Origin: Bacteriovorax stolpii
GTDB taxonomy: Bacteria; Bdellovibrionota; Bacteriovoracia; Bacteriovoracales; Bacteriovoracaceae
Reading direction: 5' to 3'
Length of the DNA: 64,000 nt
Assembly (NCBI GenBank): GCA_945905815.1
Contig: CAMDQH010000005.1
Location: forward strand, 1-64,000
The translations under genes and the position numbers were made by a program. Below the pieces are notes generated by a model. That model had not been told where the DNA came from, searched no databases, and worked only from the letters and a program-made list of their open reading frames with translations. Positions 17,630 through 26,297 of this stretch are shown one piece after another (within the stretch, counting starts at the first letter, position 1; each line of letters opens with the position of its first letter).

Positions 17630-18827
17630 ATTATTTTTTCTAGTTTTAATTGCACCTTCAGTCTTTGCTTTATCTTTAACCAGTGTCTCTGGAGATTACA
17701 AGTACGAAGATGCTCCCGAGTATCAAGTAATATTAGGTCAAATTAAATCATTGGGTGAGTTTTCGCAAAAGACGCTTCCGGTTCCTGTTCAGAAAACAAT
17801 GAGTAGGGGAGAACAGGTTGTGGCCGAAGCAAAAGCCCGAAATAAAGCACTTATTGCGCAAAATAATCTTGAAACTAAAAAGTTGAAAGAAAAGAATTCG
17901 AATCTTTCTGAGATGGATAAATTAAAACTGGAAGATCAGAAAACACGTGATGGATGGAAAAAAGAAATTATTGAACAAAGAAAGCTTTGGCAAAAAGAAC
18001 AGGATATTTTCCTTGGCAGGATCAAAGTGTACAAAGAAAACACTTTTGAAATTCCTGTAAAAAAACAAGTTATCATTGAAGCGAAAGTTATTCCTCAGCT
18101 TCCATCCGTTCACATTGTTAACAGTTCGTTCTCAGTACCAGTTAGAGATCAATTCGCTCGTCCAACTTGTTCGGCATTTGCTGGGATCAGGGCGCTTGAA
18201 ATCACATTAGCGCAGAATAAAATAGATCACGATTTATCGGAGCAGTATTTTTATTGGGCCAGTAAGCCCGACTGTCAGAATAGTCCATGTGGAAGCAAAG
18301 GTTCTTGGGTAAATAGTGCTTACCGCTTTTCGCAGAAACATCCCAATTTAGATATTCCAATCGAAAATAATTGTTCTTATCAAACTAAAGGAATGGATCA
18401 AAATGAAACACAAATCCCTCTTCCATCTAATTGTCATCAAGGTGTCGTAAAGGTTTTGACTTTTAAAGACGTGAGAACTCTGGCCGACGTAATAGATAAA
18501 TTAAAACAAAACGTTCCAGTCATAATGGCGGCAAAACTCTCTGAGAATTTTTATAAGAATCAGGGAATCGTGAGTCTAGCTGAAGCTTCAAAAAATATTG
18601 GTGTCACCCTCGATAAGCATGCTCTAGGTCACGCTTTTCTTGCTATTGGAGTCATGGAACTTCCAGAGAAGGTTAAAGCAACTGAAGGTAGCTTTTGCAT
18701 TATTATTGCAAACAGCTGGGGAAAAGGTTGGGGCGCCGGCGGATATTCTTGTTTGACTGAGAAATGGTTGTTGGCATACAGACAGCCCGCTCCTTTTGTT
18801 GCAGTGACTAAAGTAAGTGTAAAATAG
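17622..18827 (+). CDS. Secreted papain-like cysteine protease with coiled-coil prodomain
   Basis: 401 residues from ATG 17622, chosen for the AGAGG site five bases upstream and the signal peptide (cleaved near VFA-LS). Residues 60-135 are charged and heptad-like, a probable coiled-coil propeptide. The C1A catalytic core follows: VRDQFARPTCSAFAG (Gln177, Cys183), GHAFLAIG (His337) and ANSWGKGWGAGGY (Asn364). The triad is complete; Ser replaces the usual Trp after the Cys. Paired cysteines (218, 223, 251, 271, 359, 377) suggest disulfides. It overlaps the symporter by eight bases, so export of a peptidase and uptake of amino acids or acids may be coordinated (inference). Confidence 0.88.
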   Translation: MFKLFFLVLIAPSVFALSLTSVSGDYKYEDAPEYQVILGQIKSLGEFSQKTLPVPVQKTMSRGEQVVAEAKARNKALIAQNNLETKKLKEKNSNLSEMDKLKLEDQKTRDGWKKEIIEQRKLWQKEQDIFLGRIKVYKENTFEIPVKKQVIIEAKVIPQLPSVHIVNSSFSVPVRDQFARPTCSAFAGIRALEITLAQNKIDHDLSEQYFYWASKPDCQNSPCGSKGSWVNSAYRFSQKHPNLDIPIENNCSYQTKGMDQNETQIPLPSNCHQGVVKVLTFKDVRTLADVIDKLKQNVPVIMAAKLSENFYKNQGIVSLAEASKNIGVTLDKHALGHAFLAIGVMELPEKVKATEGSFCIIIANSWGKGWGAGGYSCLTEKWLLAYRQPAPFVAVTKVSVK

Positions 18828-18918
18828 AGCGCTTGCAAATAACTGACAGCTTTGATCTTTCAAATACTTCTAAATTGGCACTTACGCTCGATTAGATTTT
18901 GTCTATAATCTTCCCATT

Positions 18919-19314
18919 ATGTTACTCGTAAAAACGTTTTTAAAATTTAGCGACATTCATGGTGTCGGCTGTTTCACTTCTGAGGATATTAAGGTCGGGC
19001 AGGCGGTATGGAAGTTTGATCCAATTCTCGATGTAGAGTTGGATGAAGTTAAAATTGCGGCATTCCCCGAATCAGTCAGAAGCTTTCTTCATATGTATGC
19101 TTATGGGCAGCAAACAGGTTTAATGAAAACCTTTATTCTTTGTGGTGATCATGCTCGGCACATGAATCATTCAGATAAACCAAATTTAGTTGAGGCCGGA
19201 GATGGCAATGCTTTGAATCTAGCGGTAAGAGATATTAAGGCCGGCGAAGAACTAACCTGTGACTACAACGCCTTTGATACTGACGCCACGTTTAAGTTAC
19301 AACACAATCAATGA
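18919..19314 (+). CDS. SET-domain protein (putative protein lysine methyltransferase)
   Basis: 131 residues, essentially one minimal SET domain. The N-terminal IHGVGCFTSEDIKVGQ, the cofactor-binding ARHMNHSDKPN and GEELTCDYNAFD near the end match the SET signature (NHS and the catalytic tyrosine region). Bacterial stand-alone SET proteins methylate lysine in host or own proteins, but targets are mostly unknown. No signal peptide is present. The next gene overlaps by four bases (ATGA), giving a SET-Nudix unit. Confidence 0.88.
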   Translation: MLLVKTFLKFSDIHGVGCFTSEDIKVGQAVWKFDPILDVELDEVKIAAFPESVRSFLHMYAYGQQTGLMKTFILCGDHARHMNHSDKPNLVEAGDGNALNLAVRDIKAGEELTCDYNAFDTDATFKLQHNQ

Positions 19315-19715
19315 ATAAAATTCAGGCCGTCACGGTTATTATAGAAAAAGAAGGACGCTATCTTCTTGGCAAAAGAAGTACCTGGAAAACTACGGCACCA
19401 GGATATTGGTGTCCTGTATCAGGAAAAATTGAAGAAGGTGAGACTGAGATTGAAGCAGTTTGTCGTGAAGCCTTCGAAGAGGTAGGCCTCAAAGTGAAAC
19501 CTACGCAGAAGCTGTGCGAGATGGACACCAGAGACGGTTCTTGCAGGCTCCATTGGTGGCTTGTCGAGATACTTGAGGGGGAAGCATTCATTAAAAATGA
19601 TGAACATTCAGAGCTAGGATGGTTTACGACTGACGAGATGGCCTTACTTGATCCAACATTCCATGAGGACCTTAATTTATTTAGCTCTTTAACCCAGAGT
19701 GCCAATAAGATTTAA
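19311..19715 (+). CDS. Nudix hydrolase
   Basis: 134 residues. The complete Nudix box is visible as GKIEEGETEIEAVCREAFEEVG (written here only as motif GX5EX7REXXEEXG, about residues 39-61), preceded by GYWCPVS, so the metal-binding helix is intact. It would hydrolyse a nucleoside diphosphate linked to another group. The substrate cannot be inferred; the small size and the KRSTWKTTAPGYW lead-in resemble NTP- or sugar-nucleotide-cleaving members. It is translationally coupled to the SET gene. Confidence 0.9.
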   Translation: MNKIQAVTVIIEKEGRYLLGKRSTWKTTAPGYWCPVSGKIEEGETEIEAVCREAFEEVGLKVKPTQKLCEMDTRDGSCRLHWWLVEILEGEAFIKNDEHSELGWFTTDEMALLDPTFHEDLNLFSSLTQSANKI

Positions 19716-19776
19716 CTCACGTTTTAGAGAGCTTCGATGTAAATTAACAATAAATTTCGGCCACCAAGGATGTTAT

Positions 19777-20283
19777 ATGCTTTATGAAATCACTGTTCCT
19801 CAATTTACTAAAATGCTTCACAACTTAAGCCGCATTATTGATAAGGCCGTACAAAACTCAACAGAGAGAAAATTCGACATAGATGTGCTTCTCAACTCAC
19901 GTCTTGCGCCTGATCAGTTCAATTTTATCCGTCAGGTTCAGATTGCGTGTGATACAGCGAAACTTTATGCTTCAAGAATGACTGGCAAGGAAGCTCCCGT
20001 GAATGAAGATACTGAAAAAACTCTTCCTGAAGTAAAAGCACGCATTGAACAAACAATTGGTTACTTAAATACTTTTAAGGCAGAAGATTTTAAAGGAGCT
20101 GAAGAAAGAAAAATTTCTCAGCCTCGTTGGGAAGGAAAATATTTGACTGGTTTTGAATTTGCTACTCAGCATGCTATCCCTAATATGTATTTCCATGTGA
20201 CGACTGCTTACGCAATACTTCGTCATAGCGGAGTACCTGTTGGAAAGAAAGATTATCTTGGCGAAATGCCCTACAAAAAATAA
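19777..20283 (+). CDS. DUF1993-family protein
   Basis: 168 residues from ATG 19777, chosen for AAGGA about six bases upstream and because family members begin like MLYEITVPQFTKML. It is a helical bundle resembling the DinB-like fold, with PDQFNFIRQVQIACD and an IPNMYFHVTTAYAILRHSGVPVGKKDYLG end that is very typical of DUF1993. The function is unknown; a cytoplasmic stress or metal-dependent role is often supposed for the fold. It is followed by a lipoprotein gene 12 bases downstream. Confidence 0.88.
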   Translation: MLYEITVPQFTKMLHNLSRIIDKAVQNSTERKFDIDVLLNSRLAPDQFNFIRQVQIACDTAKLYASRMTGKEAPVNEDTEKTLPEVKARIEQTIGYLNTFKAEDFKGAEERKISQPRWEGKYLTGFEFATQHAIPNMYFHVTTAYAILRHSGVPVGKKDYLGEMPYKK

Positions 20284-20295
20284 ATTGAGGATATT

Positions 20296-21189
20296 ATGAA
20301 ACTAATTCTACTTTTAGTTCTCGCTATTTTCGTTAGTGGCTGTTCTTCTAAGAAGAAAGACAGCAAACATGAAGATGTAAAACCAAATATAGCTTTTGAA
20401 ATCTCTGAAGGGATTTTACATCCTGAATCCATTGTATACTCACCAATACATAGCGCTTTTTTTGTGTCAAATGTCGCTTCAGGGAATCCTTTAGAGACAA
20501 AGCCTGTTGGTTATTTGAGCAAAATCTCTAAAGATGGAAAAGTAATCAATGCGAAGTGGGTTACAGGGCTTCATGCTCCTAAAGGGTTAGCGATTGTCGG
20601 TGACGACCTTTATGTTACTGATGTCACTCGCGTGCATAAAGTTAGTATTTCTAGCTCTAAAATAATGAAAACATTTAAAGTTAAAAACTCAAAGTTTTTA
20701 AATGATGCCGTAGCGGACGCTGAGGGCAATATTTATATTTCCGACATGCAGTCAGATATTATTTATCGCATTCATGATGGAAAGCTTGCTCTATGGGCCC
20801 AAAGTCCAAAACTTGAGAATAGCAATGGTTTGTTTACAGATGGCAAAGAACATCTGCTAGTAGTTAAATGGGGAACTGGACTTGATCCTAAGACATTCAA
20901 GACAGAAGTACCTGGTGAAATGGCCGTAATTCGTCTTGCTAATAAAGATGAAATTACACTAAATCAAGATATTCGCGGTAATCTTGACGGAATAGCTGTG
21001 GATGCCAGTGGAGTGCTTTGGATTTCTGATTGGATGAATGGCGATATCTTTACAATGAATAAACAGGGCAAAGTAAAAAAAATGTTTAATTTTGGACAAG
21101 GCTCTGCTGATCTCTCAGTTGCTAAAGATTTGAATCTTCTTATGATTCCTCAAATGAATCAAAGCAAGATTATTTTTATTCAGTTATAA
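20296..21189 (+). CDS. Lipoprotein with SMP-30/NHL-type beta-propeller
   Basis: 297 residues. The lipobox FVSGC (Cys16) marks a lipoprotein. The rest looks like a six-bladed propeller of the SMP-30/gluconolactonase/NHL type, with repeated blades such as GLHAPKGLAIVGDDLYVTD, NDAVADAEGNIYISD and LDGIAVDASGVLWISD. Such proteins are lactonases or extracellular sensors; conserved metal ligands cannot be confirmed by eye. It is anchored in the envelope. The gene sits in a plus-strand run between the DUF1993 and S4 genes. Confidence 0.8.
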   Translation: MKLILLLVLAIFVSGCSSKKKDSKHEDVKPNIAFEISEGILHPESIVYSPIHSAFFVSNVASGNPLETKPVGYLSKISKDGKVINAKWVTGLHAPKGLAIVGDDLYVTDVTRVHKVSISSSKIMKTFKVKNSKFLNDAVADAEGNIYISDMQSDIIYRIHDGKLALWAQSPKLENSNGLFTDGKEHLLVVKWGTGLDPKTFKTEVPGEMAVIRLANKDEITLNQDIRGNLDGIAVDASGVLWISDWMNGDIFTMNKQGKVKKMFNFGQGSADLSVAKDLNLLMIPQMNQSKIIFIQL

Positions 21190-21200
21190 AAAGAGCCTCT

Positions 21201-21410
21201 ATGAAAGAAATATTTCTAGGTGATAAACCACACATTGATCTCTGCGACCTTTTAAAGCTCGCAGACATCGCTCCCACTGGTGGCGTTGGTAAACACCTCG
21301 TTGCCGCAGGGGATGTCAAAGTAGATGGAGTCGTTGAGCTTCGTAAGCGGGCCAAGATTCGTACAGGTCAAATTATAGAGTACAAAGGCGAAAAAGTTAA
21401 AGTTGTATGA
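21201..21410 (+). CDS. S4-domain RNA-binding protein (YbcJ-like)
   Basis: 69 residues, one S4 domain. The pattern IDLCDLLKLADIAPTGG, then AGDVKVDGVVELRKRAKI and GQIIEYKGEKVKV is that of the small YbcJ-like S4 proteins that bind structured RNA, often ribosomal. No catalytic domain is attached. It overlaps the next, methyltransferase-like gene by four bases, which suggests the pair acts on RNA together (inference). Confidence 0.88.
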   Translation: MKEIFLGDKPHIDLCDLLKLADIAPTGGVGKHLVAAGDVKVDGVVELRKRAKIRTGQIIEYKGEKVKVV

Positions 21411-22081
21411 TCAATAGATCAGTCTTCTGTGAAGATGCAATCGCATGGCTTGAAGCAAAGGGTGTCCAGATGGGATGCTCCTTTGTGACTTCCATGCCTG
21501 ATATATCCGAATTTCCTGGGTACTCTTTAAATGACTGGAAGACCTGGTTCATACAAACAGCAAAGCTTGTTTTGTCCCGATGTGCCTCAGATGGTGTTAC
21601 TATTTTTTATCAATCTGACATTAAAGTTAATGGAACTTGGGTTGATAAAGGATACCTCTGCCAACAAGCAGCTGAATCACTTGGGCATGAGCTCCTCTGG
21701 CACAAGATTATTTGCCGCTCACCTGCTGGGATTGCGACTTTCGGAAGACCTTCCTATTCGCATATGCTGTGTTTTTCAAAAGAATTAAAAGTGGATATTT
21801 CTAAATCTACTGCCGATGTTATTCCTGATCTTGGGGATAAAACATGGCAACGTGGAATGGGGCTGGAGGCATGTCTCATTGCTGCAAAATTTATTGCTGA
21901 GCAAACTACCACTAAGACAATGATAAATCCCTTCTGCGGTGAAGGAAGCATGCTTGCCGCTGCCAATACCTGTGGTCTTGAGGCCATTGGAATTGAGCGC
22001 AGCCCTAAACGAGCTGAGAAAGCTCGCACACTTAAAATATCAAAAGAAAAATCTGGTTGGGAATTTAGAAATGACTCTTGA
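21407..22081 (+). CDS. SAM-dependent methyltransferase-like protein
   Basis: 224 residues. The C-terminal part shows a class I SAM-binding loop (MINPFCGEGSMLAAANTCG followed by GIERSPKRAEKAR), and the N-terminal part has TSMPDISEFPGY, in the place where amino-methyltransferases have a catalytic (D/N/S)PP(Y/F) motif. The order (catalytic-like motif before the SAM loop) resembles circularly permuted DNA or RNA methyltransferases. Whether the MPD motif is active is uncertain. Coupling to an S4 protein favours RNA as substrate (inference). Confidence 0.7.
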   Translation: MINRSVFCEDAIAWLEAKGVQMGCSFVTSMPDISEFPGYSLNDWKTWFIQTAKLVLSRCASDGVTIFYQSDIKVNGTWVDKGYLCQQAAESLGHELLWHKIICRSPAGIATFGRPSYSHMLCFSKELKVDISKSTADVIPDLGDKTWQRGMGLEACLIAAKFIAEQTTTKTMINPFCGEGSMLAAANTCGLEAIGIERSPKRAEKARTLKISKEKSGWEFRNDS

Positions 22082-22286
22082 AACCAATGATCTTTATAAA
22101 TTAGCAAATACCACTATGCCATTTGGTAAATATAAAGACGTACGTCTAATTGATTTACCTGAACCCTACGTCGTTTGGTTTTATGATCAAGGTCTACCAG
22201 AAGGACAGCTTGGCAAACTTTTGGGTTTACTCTACGAAATTAAAGTCAATGGCCTCGAGCACTTAGTTGATCCCTTAAAAGTTTAA
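22071..22286 (+). CDS. DUF3820-family protein
   Basis: 71 residues from ATG 22071, which overlaps the methyltransferase stop (ATGACTCTTGA). The sequence MPFGKYKDVRLIDLPEPYV, then GLPEGQLGKLLGLLYEIK and NGLEHLVDPL matches DUF3820 along its whole length, including the terminal Pro-Leu. The family has no proven activity; related small domains are found fused to exonucleases and helicases. Longer in-frame starts upstream would run through the methyltransferase gene and are not supported. Confidence 0.88.
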   Translation: MTLETNDLYKLANTTMPFGKYKDVRLIDLPEPYVVWFYDQGLPEGQLGKLLGLLYEIKVNGLEHLVDPLKV

Positions 22287-22510
22287 ATCTTTTCAAAGAT
22301 TTTTGTTTGTTGATCAGTGTGAAGTGCGACCTCTTGAAAATGCTCATGGGGATTGTCAGGATGAGAAGTTTTGCGCTTTGAGATGTCGTCAATTAACTCA
22401 TGGGCTTTTTGTATAGACTCACACCGAACAAGATATTTATTTTCTTTTAAAACCGGAATTGGATAAAGATAGACCACGTCTTTTATGGTCGTAATTTTTA
22501 ATTCTCTCAA
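22283..22510 (-). CDS. Small hypothetical protein
   Basis: 75 residues, no signal peptide. The first 50 residues look like a compact alpha/beta unit (VVYLYPIPVLKENKYLVRCESIQKAHELI cut in two beta strands and a helix); the tail holds several histidines (SHPDNPHEHF). No family recognised. It is convergent with the DUF3820 gene, overlapping by four bases, and lies three bases downstream of the secreted protein gene at 22514, so those two may form a unit. Confidence 0.6.
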   Translation of the reverse strand: MRELKITTIKDVVYLYPIPVLKENKYLVRCESIQKAHELIDDISKRKTSHPDNPHEHFQEVALHTDQQTKIFEKI

Positions 22511-22513
22511 AGA

Positions 22514-23041
22514 TTAAAAATGGTTATAAGATGGATCGTCAGTACAATATGATTTTACGCCATCAATCGTTTGTACGCACCCAAACTTCAGGTTGAAAAA
22601 GACGCCGTAAACAAATAGTGCAGAAATAGCAATTACAATCCCAGCGACCTGGGCACGAGATGCCGTCCAGCTAGCTCCCTGTTGATAAAATTCAGATGAG
22701 TGATTATTTAGAATCTCAGCAAGATTTTCTGCCGAAGTTGCATTCAGGGCCAGTGCGTTCATTTCTGTTTGTAAATGCGTAAAGGCCTTAGCGTTAGAGA
22801 CTTTCTTTTCTACAAAATCAGTTATGTCTTGGTTGTTTAAACCTTGGGAGATTAGCCTTTCTAATTCATTAAAAAAAAGATTTGTCTGTTCTTGTTTAAA
22901 CGATGCATCTTCTTGGTTCCAGTCAACGGTAATAGAGTATTGATAATCGTTAAAAGCTTGCTCCAGGCCTTCGATGGATCCATTTGCGGCCATAACGTTT
23001 AATGAAATACAAAAAGTCATTAAGAGTGAAATAAATTTCAT
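22514..23041 (-). CDS. Exported protein with C-terminal membrane segment
   Basis: 175 residues from ATG 23041, chosen for GGAG six bases upstream and for the signal peptide (cleaved near VMA-AN). The mature part is helical (residues 25-120) and probably coiled. A membrane segment follows (VAGIVIAISALFVYGVFF), then a short tail with two cysteines. The tail and helical region would lie on opposite sides of the membrane. No family recognised. Confidence 0.65.
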   Translation of the reverse strand: MKFISLLMTFCISLNVMAANGSIEGLEQAFNDYQYSITVDWNQEDASFKQEQTNLFFNELERLISQGLNNQDITDFVEKKVSNAKAFTHLQTEMNALALNATSAENLAEILNNHSSEFYQQGASWTASRAQVAGIVIAISALFVYGVFFNLKFGCVQTIDGVKSYCTDDPSYNHF

Positions 23042-23161
23042 GGCGTTCTCCAATTATGGACATATTGAAAGTGGCCGGACCTTAGCATCTTCGGAACGAA
23101 GTATTTCCTCTTTTGTAACAAATTCAGAGTCAGAAAATGTTATTTCTGATATTTAAGTTTA

Positions 23162-24136
23162 ATGATTAAAGCACTTAAAGCCGCTCGAGACAGTATTTCA
23201 CCTTGTTCTCCTCCTGTTTGGGCCAAGTTGGGTCATTTACAAACTCTTTTTGGTCACCTTCTTCCATCGCCGGCACTTTCTGAAAAAGGACAAACCTTCC
23301 TTGTTGATCTTAATCAAGATAGCGAACAGATTCATACGACTTATATTAAAGGTAGCACATCAAGTGTTGTTTACCTTTTTCATGGATTAGGAGGAAGTGC
23401 TGATGCCGCTTATATGCAGCGTACGGCACTTGTTGCAAGACTTCTTGGTCATCATGTTTTCATTAATAATCATCGCGGTTGCGGTGATGGAATAGGTCTG
23501 GCAACTGAACCCTATCATTCAGGGCGAGCAGAGGACCTCTCCAAGGTAATAGCATTTGGCCGTAATATGCTTCCGAATCATTTTCATATTGCCATAGGAT
23601 TTAGTCTTAGTGCTAATGCACTATTACTTCTCTCGGCGGGACAGCGAGCCTCGATTTTACCCGACGTTGCTATTGCCGTGAATGCTCCCATAAATCTAAA
23701 TCGTGCTTCAATAAAATTAACTCAAGGGCTGAATAGGATTTATGACAGGAGTTTTGTTTATGAATTATCGAATTATATAAAAAAAAATCGGCCTCAAGAC
23801 ATAAGTCTTCTCAAAACCGTTAAAACCCTCAGAGATTTTGATGAAGTCTTAACTGCTCCTATAGGTGGTTTTTTTAATAGGGATGACTATTACGAAAATT
23901 GTTCTGCAAAAAAATATTTAGGACTCATTAAGATCCCTACAGTGCTCTTAACATCTGAGAATGATCCTTTTGTGAGCTCTATCGACTATAAAGAAGCAAA
24001 GCTATCAGCATCGACTATTTTGCATATTGAATCTCATGGGGGACACATGGGGTACATTGACTCCAAAGGTGTTGGTTACGAGAGATGGTTAGATAACGCT
24101 TTAAAGATTTATATGATGGCTTTGTCGCAATTATAG
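23162..24136 (+). CDS. YheT-like alpha/beta hydrolase
   Basis: 324 residues. The N-terminal part (WAKLGHLQTLFGHLL) corresponds to the NPHLQT-type segment of YheT/UPF0017 hydrolases. Then come HGLGGSADAAYM (oxyanion region), GFSLSAN (nucleophile Ser in GxSxxAN), ENDPFVSS (acidic residue) and SHGGHMGYID (catalytic His). The triad is complete. Family members act as carboxylesterases or lipases near membranes; the substrate is unknown. Its 3' end overlaps that of the convergent acyltransferase-like gene by six bases. Confidence 0.88.
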   Translation: MIKALKAARDSISPCSPPVWAKLGHLQTLFGHLLPSPALSEKGQTFLVDLNQDSEQIHTTYIKGSTSSVVYLFHGLGGSADAAYMQRTALVARLLGHHVFINNHRGCGDGIGLATEPYHSGRAEDLSKVIAFGRNMLPNHFHIAIGFSLSANALLLLSAGQRASILPDVAIAVNAPINLNRASIKLTQGLNRIYDRSFVYELSNYIKKNRPQDISLLKTVKTLRDFDEVLTAPIGGFFNRDDYYENCSAKKYLGLIKIPTVLLTSENDPFVSSIDYKEAKLSASTILHIESHGGHMGYIDSKGVGYERWLDNALKIYMMALSQL

Positions 24137-24808
24137 CGAAGCTAAAATTTCTGCTTCTAACTTTTTGAGGGACTGAGTGACTTGCTCACATACTTCCTCA
24201 ACTCGCTCTTCATTAGCTGTAGACTCAATTTGTATTGGTTCCCCATATGCCATCGTTATTTTGGCAAATGGCTTAGGAATTTTAAATTTATCCCACGAAT
24301 TAAACTGCCAGTAGCGATTGGCCACACCGGCCACTGGGAGAATGGCAGCACCAGTTTGGCGGGCTATTAAAGCCGCTCCCACTTTGCATTTTTGTCTTGG
24401 ACCTTTTGGTCCATCAACTGTTATTCCGCCGCTTATGCCCATATTTAGTTTTGAGACATATTCCTGGATCGCTTCTTTTCCACCTTTATCCATTCTTCTT
24501 TTTTTAGATGATCCTCTCACGGCAACAAACCCCATCTTTTCTGATATAAAAGCCGCATAATCACCATCTCTGCTTCTTGATGACAAGGCCAAGTATGGCT
24601 CAGTCCAAGCATGTGCGGTTAAAATGCCAAACACTTGTTCGTGCCAAACAGCAAAAATAAATGAACCTTTTGGATTAAGTGCTTTGGCCTTCTCACGGTG
24701 CTCAGTGCCCCTGATTTCTATCTTGTAGGTTGAAATAAGGGCCCTAACCATAAACCAAAGTAGGTACTGAAGACTCAAGTGAAGCCAGTTCAAAATTCTA
24801 TTTTTCAT
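24131..24808 (-). CDS. Lysophospholipid acyltransferase-like protein (DUF374)
   Basis: 225 residues with one N-terminal membrane segment. WHEQVFG (a variant of the HxxxxD block), VRGSSKKRR and TVDGPKGPR are diagnostic of the DUF374 group, related to LpxL/PlsC acyltransferases. These proteins sit at the inner membrane and transfer acyl chains to lipids, in some species to lipid A precursors. The gene is alone on the minus strand, convergent with the hydrolase. The acyl acceptor is unknown. Confidence 0.85.
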   Translation of the reverse strand: MKNRILNWLHLSLQYLLWFMVRALISTYKIEIRGTEHREKAKALNPKGSFIFAVWHEQVFGILTAHAWTEPYLALSSRSRDGDYAAFISEKMGFVAVRGSSKKRRMDKGGKEAIQEYVSKLNMGISGGITVDGPKGPRQKCKVGAALIARQTGAAILPVAGVANRYWQFNSWDKFKIPKPFAKITMAYGEPIQIESTANEERVEEVCEQVTQSLKKLEAEILASL

Positions 24809-24941
24809 TGACTATAAGAATACCATAAGTTTGTGTACCAAAACAATCAAGACTGTACCTGTCGGAATTAGCTCTTTGCGAGGGAAAGATAAATCATGCC
24901 TAGGTCTTTATAGGAAAAGATATTCATGGTGAAATAGTTTA

Positions 24942-26297
24942 ATGAGGATCCTGATTTCAACATCTTTGTTTTTAATGCTTATGAACGCTGCCAACGCCCA
25001 GAATTGCCAATCTCAAAAGGGAGTCAATTTAAGCAATATTGGTGGCCCTTATCAAGCCCTTTGGCCTAGGGATCAGGGTTCAGTTGGAACTTGTTATGTC
25101 CATTCAGCATCTGACCTTTTGAGTTCTTATATTGGTGGTGGCAATAGATTCAATGTCTATGAGGCCGCCGTTAACGATGATTCGGGTGGTGATGGCGGGC
25201 AGCCTGGTGATATTATGAATGCCCTTATTAGCAGGGGGTGGGCCTGTAAAGATAATGGAAGTTTCGCTAACTTATTTCCCTCTCAGAAAAAGAATATTAT
25301 TTCAGATTTAATGGACGCTGTTGCTTTAAGTGGCATGCCAGTCTTTTACACTAATGATCCCTACAGTGCGGCCGGCGAAGCAAGACAAAAGCGTATCGCT
25401 GATCTCGCTGGGAAAATGGCCATTAATGAAATTAAACCTTGTTGCGCTTACGTGGATGCAAATAAAGGTGTGGAAGACTATAAAAAATTAGAGATTATGA
25501 TTTCAGATATCCAAGATAAGATTAAAAACCTCGAAAATGAAAAAGATACTTTAGACGGATGGTTTGGAACAAGAGAAACGTCAGCTATTAATAAAGATCT
25601 AGTGCCGCTTTTTGCTAAGATGGCAGAGCTTGAAGTTAAGAGTTCCAAAGCGCACCAGAGATATCTTCTAGGGACTGAAATTTTAACTTACGGAAAGAAT
25701 AATCTTGATACCTACTCTGAGAAACAGGCCGCTGAGATTGTTTTTCACTGGGCAGAAGTCACTTATTATAAAGTCCTAGATGTTTTTAAGGCCTATGGAG
25801 CAACCTCATGGGCACCCACCATGCAACAATACATAACAGAAAAAGTTCAAAGAGACCCGGTAACTAATTATCAGTATGCAGGTGCCATGTATCCATACCG
25901 CCTAGTTAAGCGAATGATGAAGAATGCTTGTGTTGGCCCAGATCGAATTAGCATCCCAACAAATTTGAAGACAAAAAAAATGACCGAAGATAAAGACGGT
26001 AAGGCAGCTATTACCAAAAAAGTGGAAACGTTGCTTTCAAAAATACCAGGTCAAGGTGTCGGTATTTCACTTAATGTTTCCAGCTTAAGTCCTCAAACGG
26101 GAAGACACGCCGTAAATATTATTGGTTGTCGAACAGTCGATGGTGTTGAAGAATTTTTAATACACAATTCTTGGGGCCAGGGCTGCCAATCTTATCATTT
26201 GCGCTACCGTGGAGCAGATAAGTGCCAAAATGGGCGAGTCTGGATCCCGGCCTCAAACCTTATGAACAATTCGGAGATTCAATGGCTCGAAAAATAA
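24942..26297 (+). CDS. Secreted papain-like cysteine protease with large insertion
   Basis: 451 residues, signal peptide cleaved near ANA-QN (about 19). The C1A core shows WPRDQGSVGTCYVHSASD (Gln45, Cys51), GRHAVNIIG (His389) and HNSWGQGC (Asn409), so the triad is complete. Unlike papain, about 330 residues lie between Cys and His. They include a charged helical section (near 190-260) and several cysteines (CC at about 167-168), probably an inserted regulatory or binding domain. A small secreted protein gene overlaps its 3' end. A role in digesting external or prey protein is inferred from lineage and export only. Confidence 0.88.
   Translation: MRILISTSLFLMLMNAANAQNCQSQKGVNLSNIGGPYQALWPRDQGSVGTCYVHSASDLLSSYIGGGNRFNVYEAAVNDDSGGDGGQPGDIMNALISRGWACKDNGSFANLFPSQKKNIISDLMDAVALSGMPVFYTNDPYSAAGEARQKRIADLAGKMAINEIKPCCAYVDANKGVEDYKKLEIMISDIQDKIKNLENEKDTLDGWFGTRETSAINKDLVPLFAKMAELEVKSSKAHQRYLLGTEILTYGKNNLDTYSEKQAAEIVFHWAEVTYYKVLDVFKAYGATSWAPTMQQYITEKVQRDPVTNYQYAGAMYPYRLVKRMMKNACVGPDRISIPTNLKTKKMTEDKDGKAAITKKVETLLSKIPGQGVGISLNVSSLSPQTGRHAVNIIGCRTVDGVEEFLIHNSWGQGCQSYHLRYRGADKCQNGRVWIPASNLMNNSEIQWLEK

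Noticed and set aside
26222-26281. Longer start for the small secreted protein
   Set aside because: The extra residues lie in the protease gene, have no ribosome site and would block the signal peptide.
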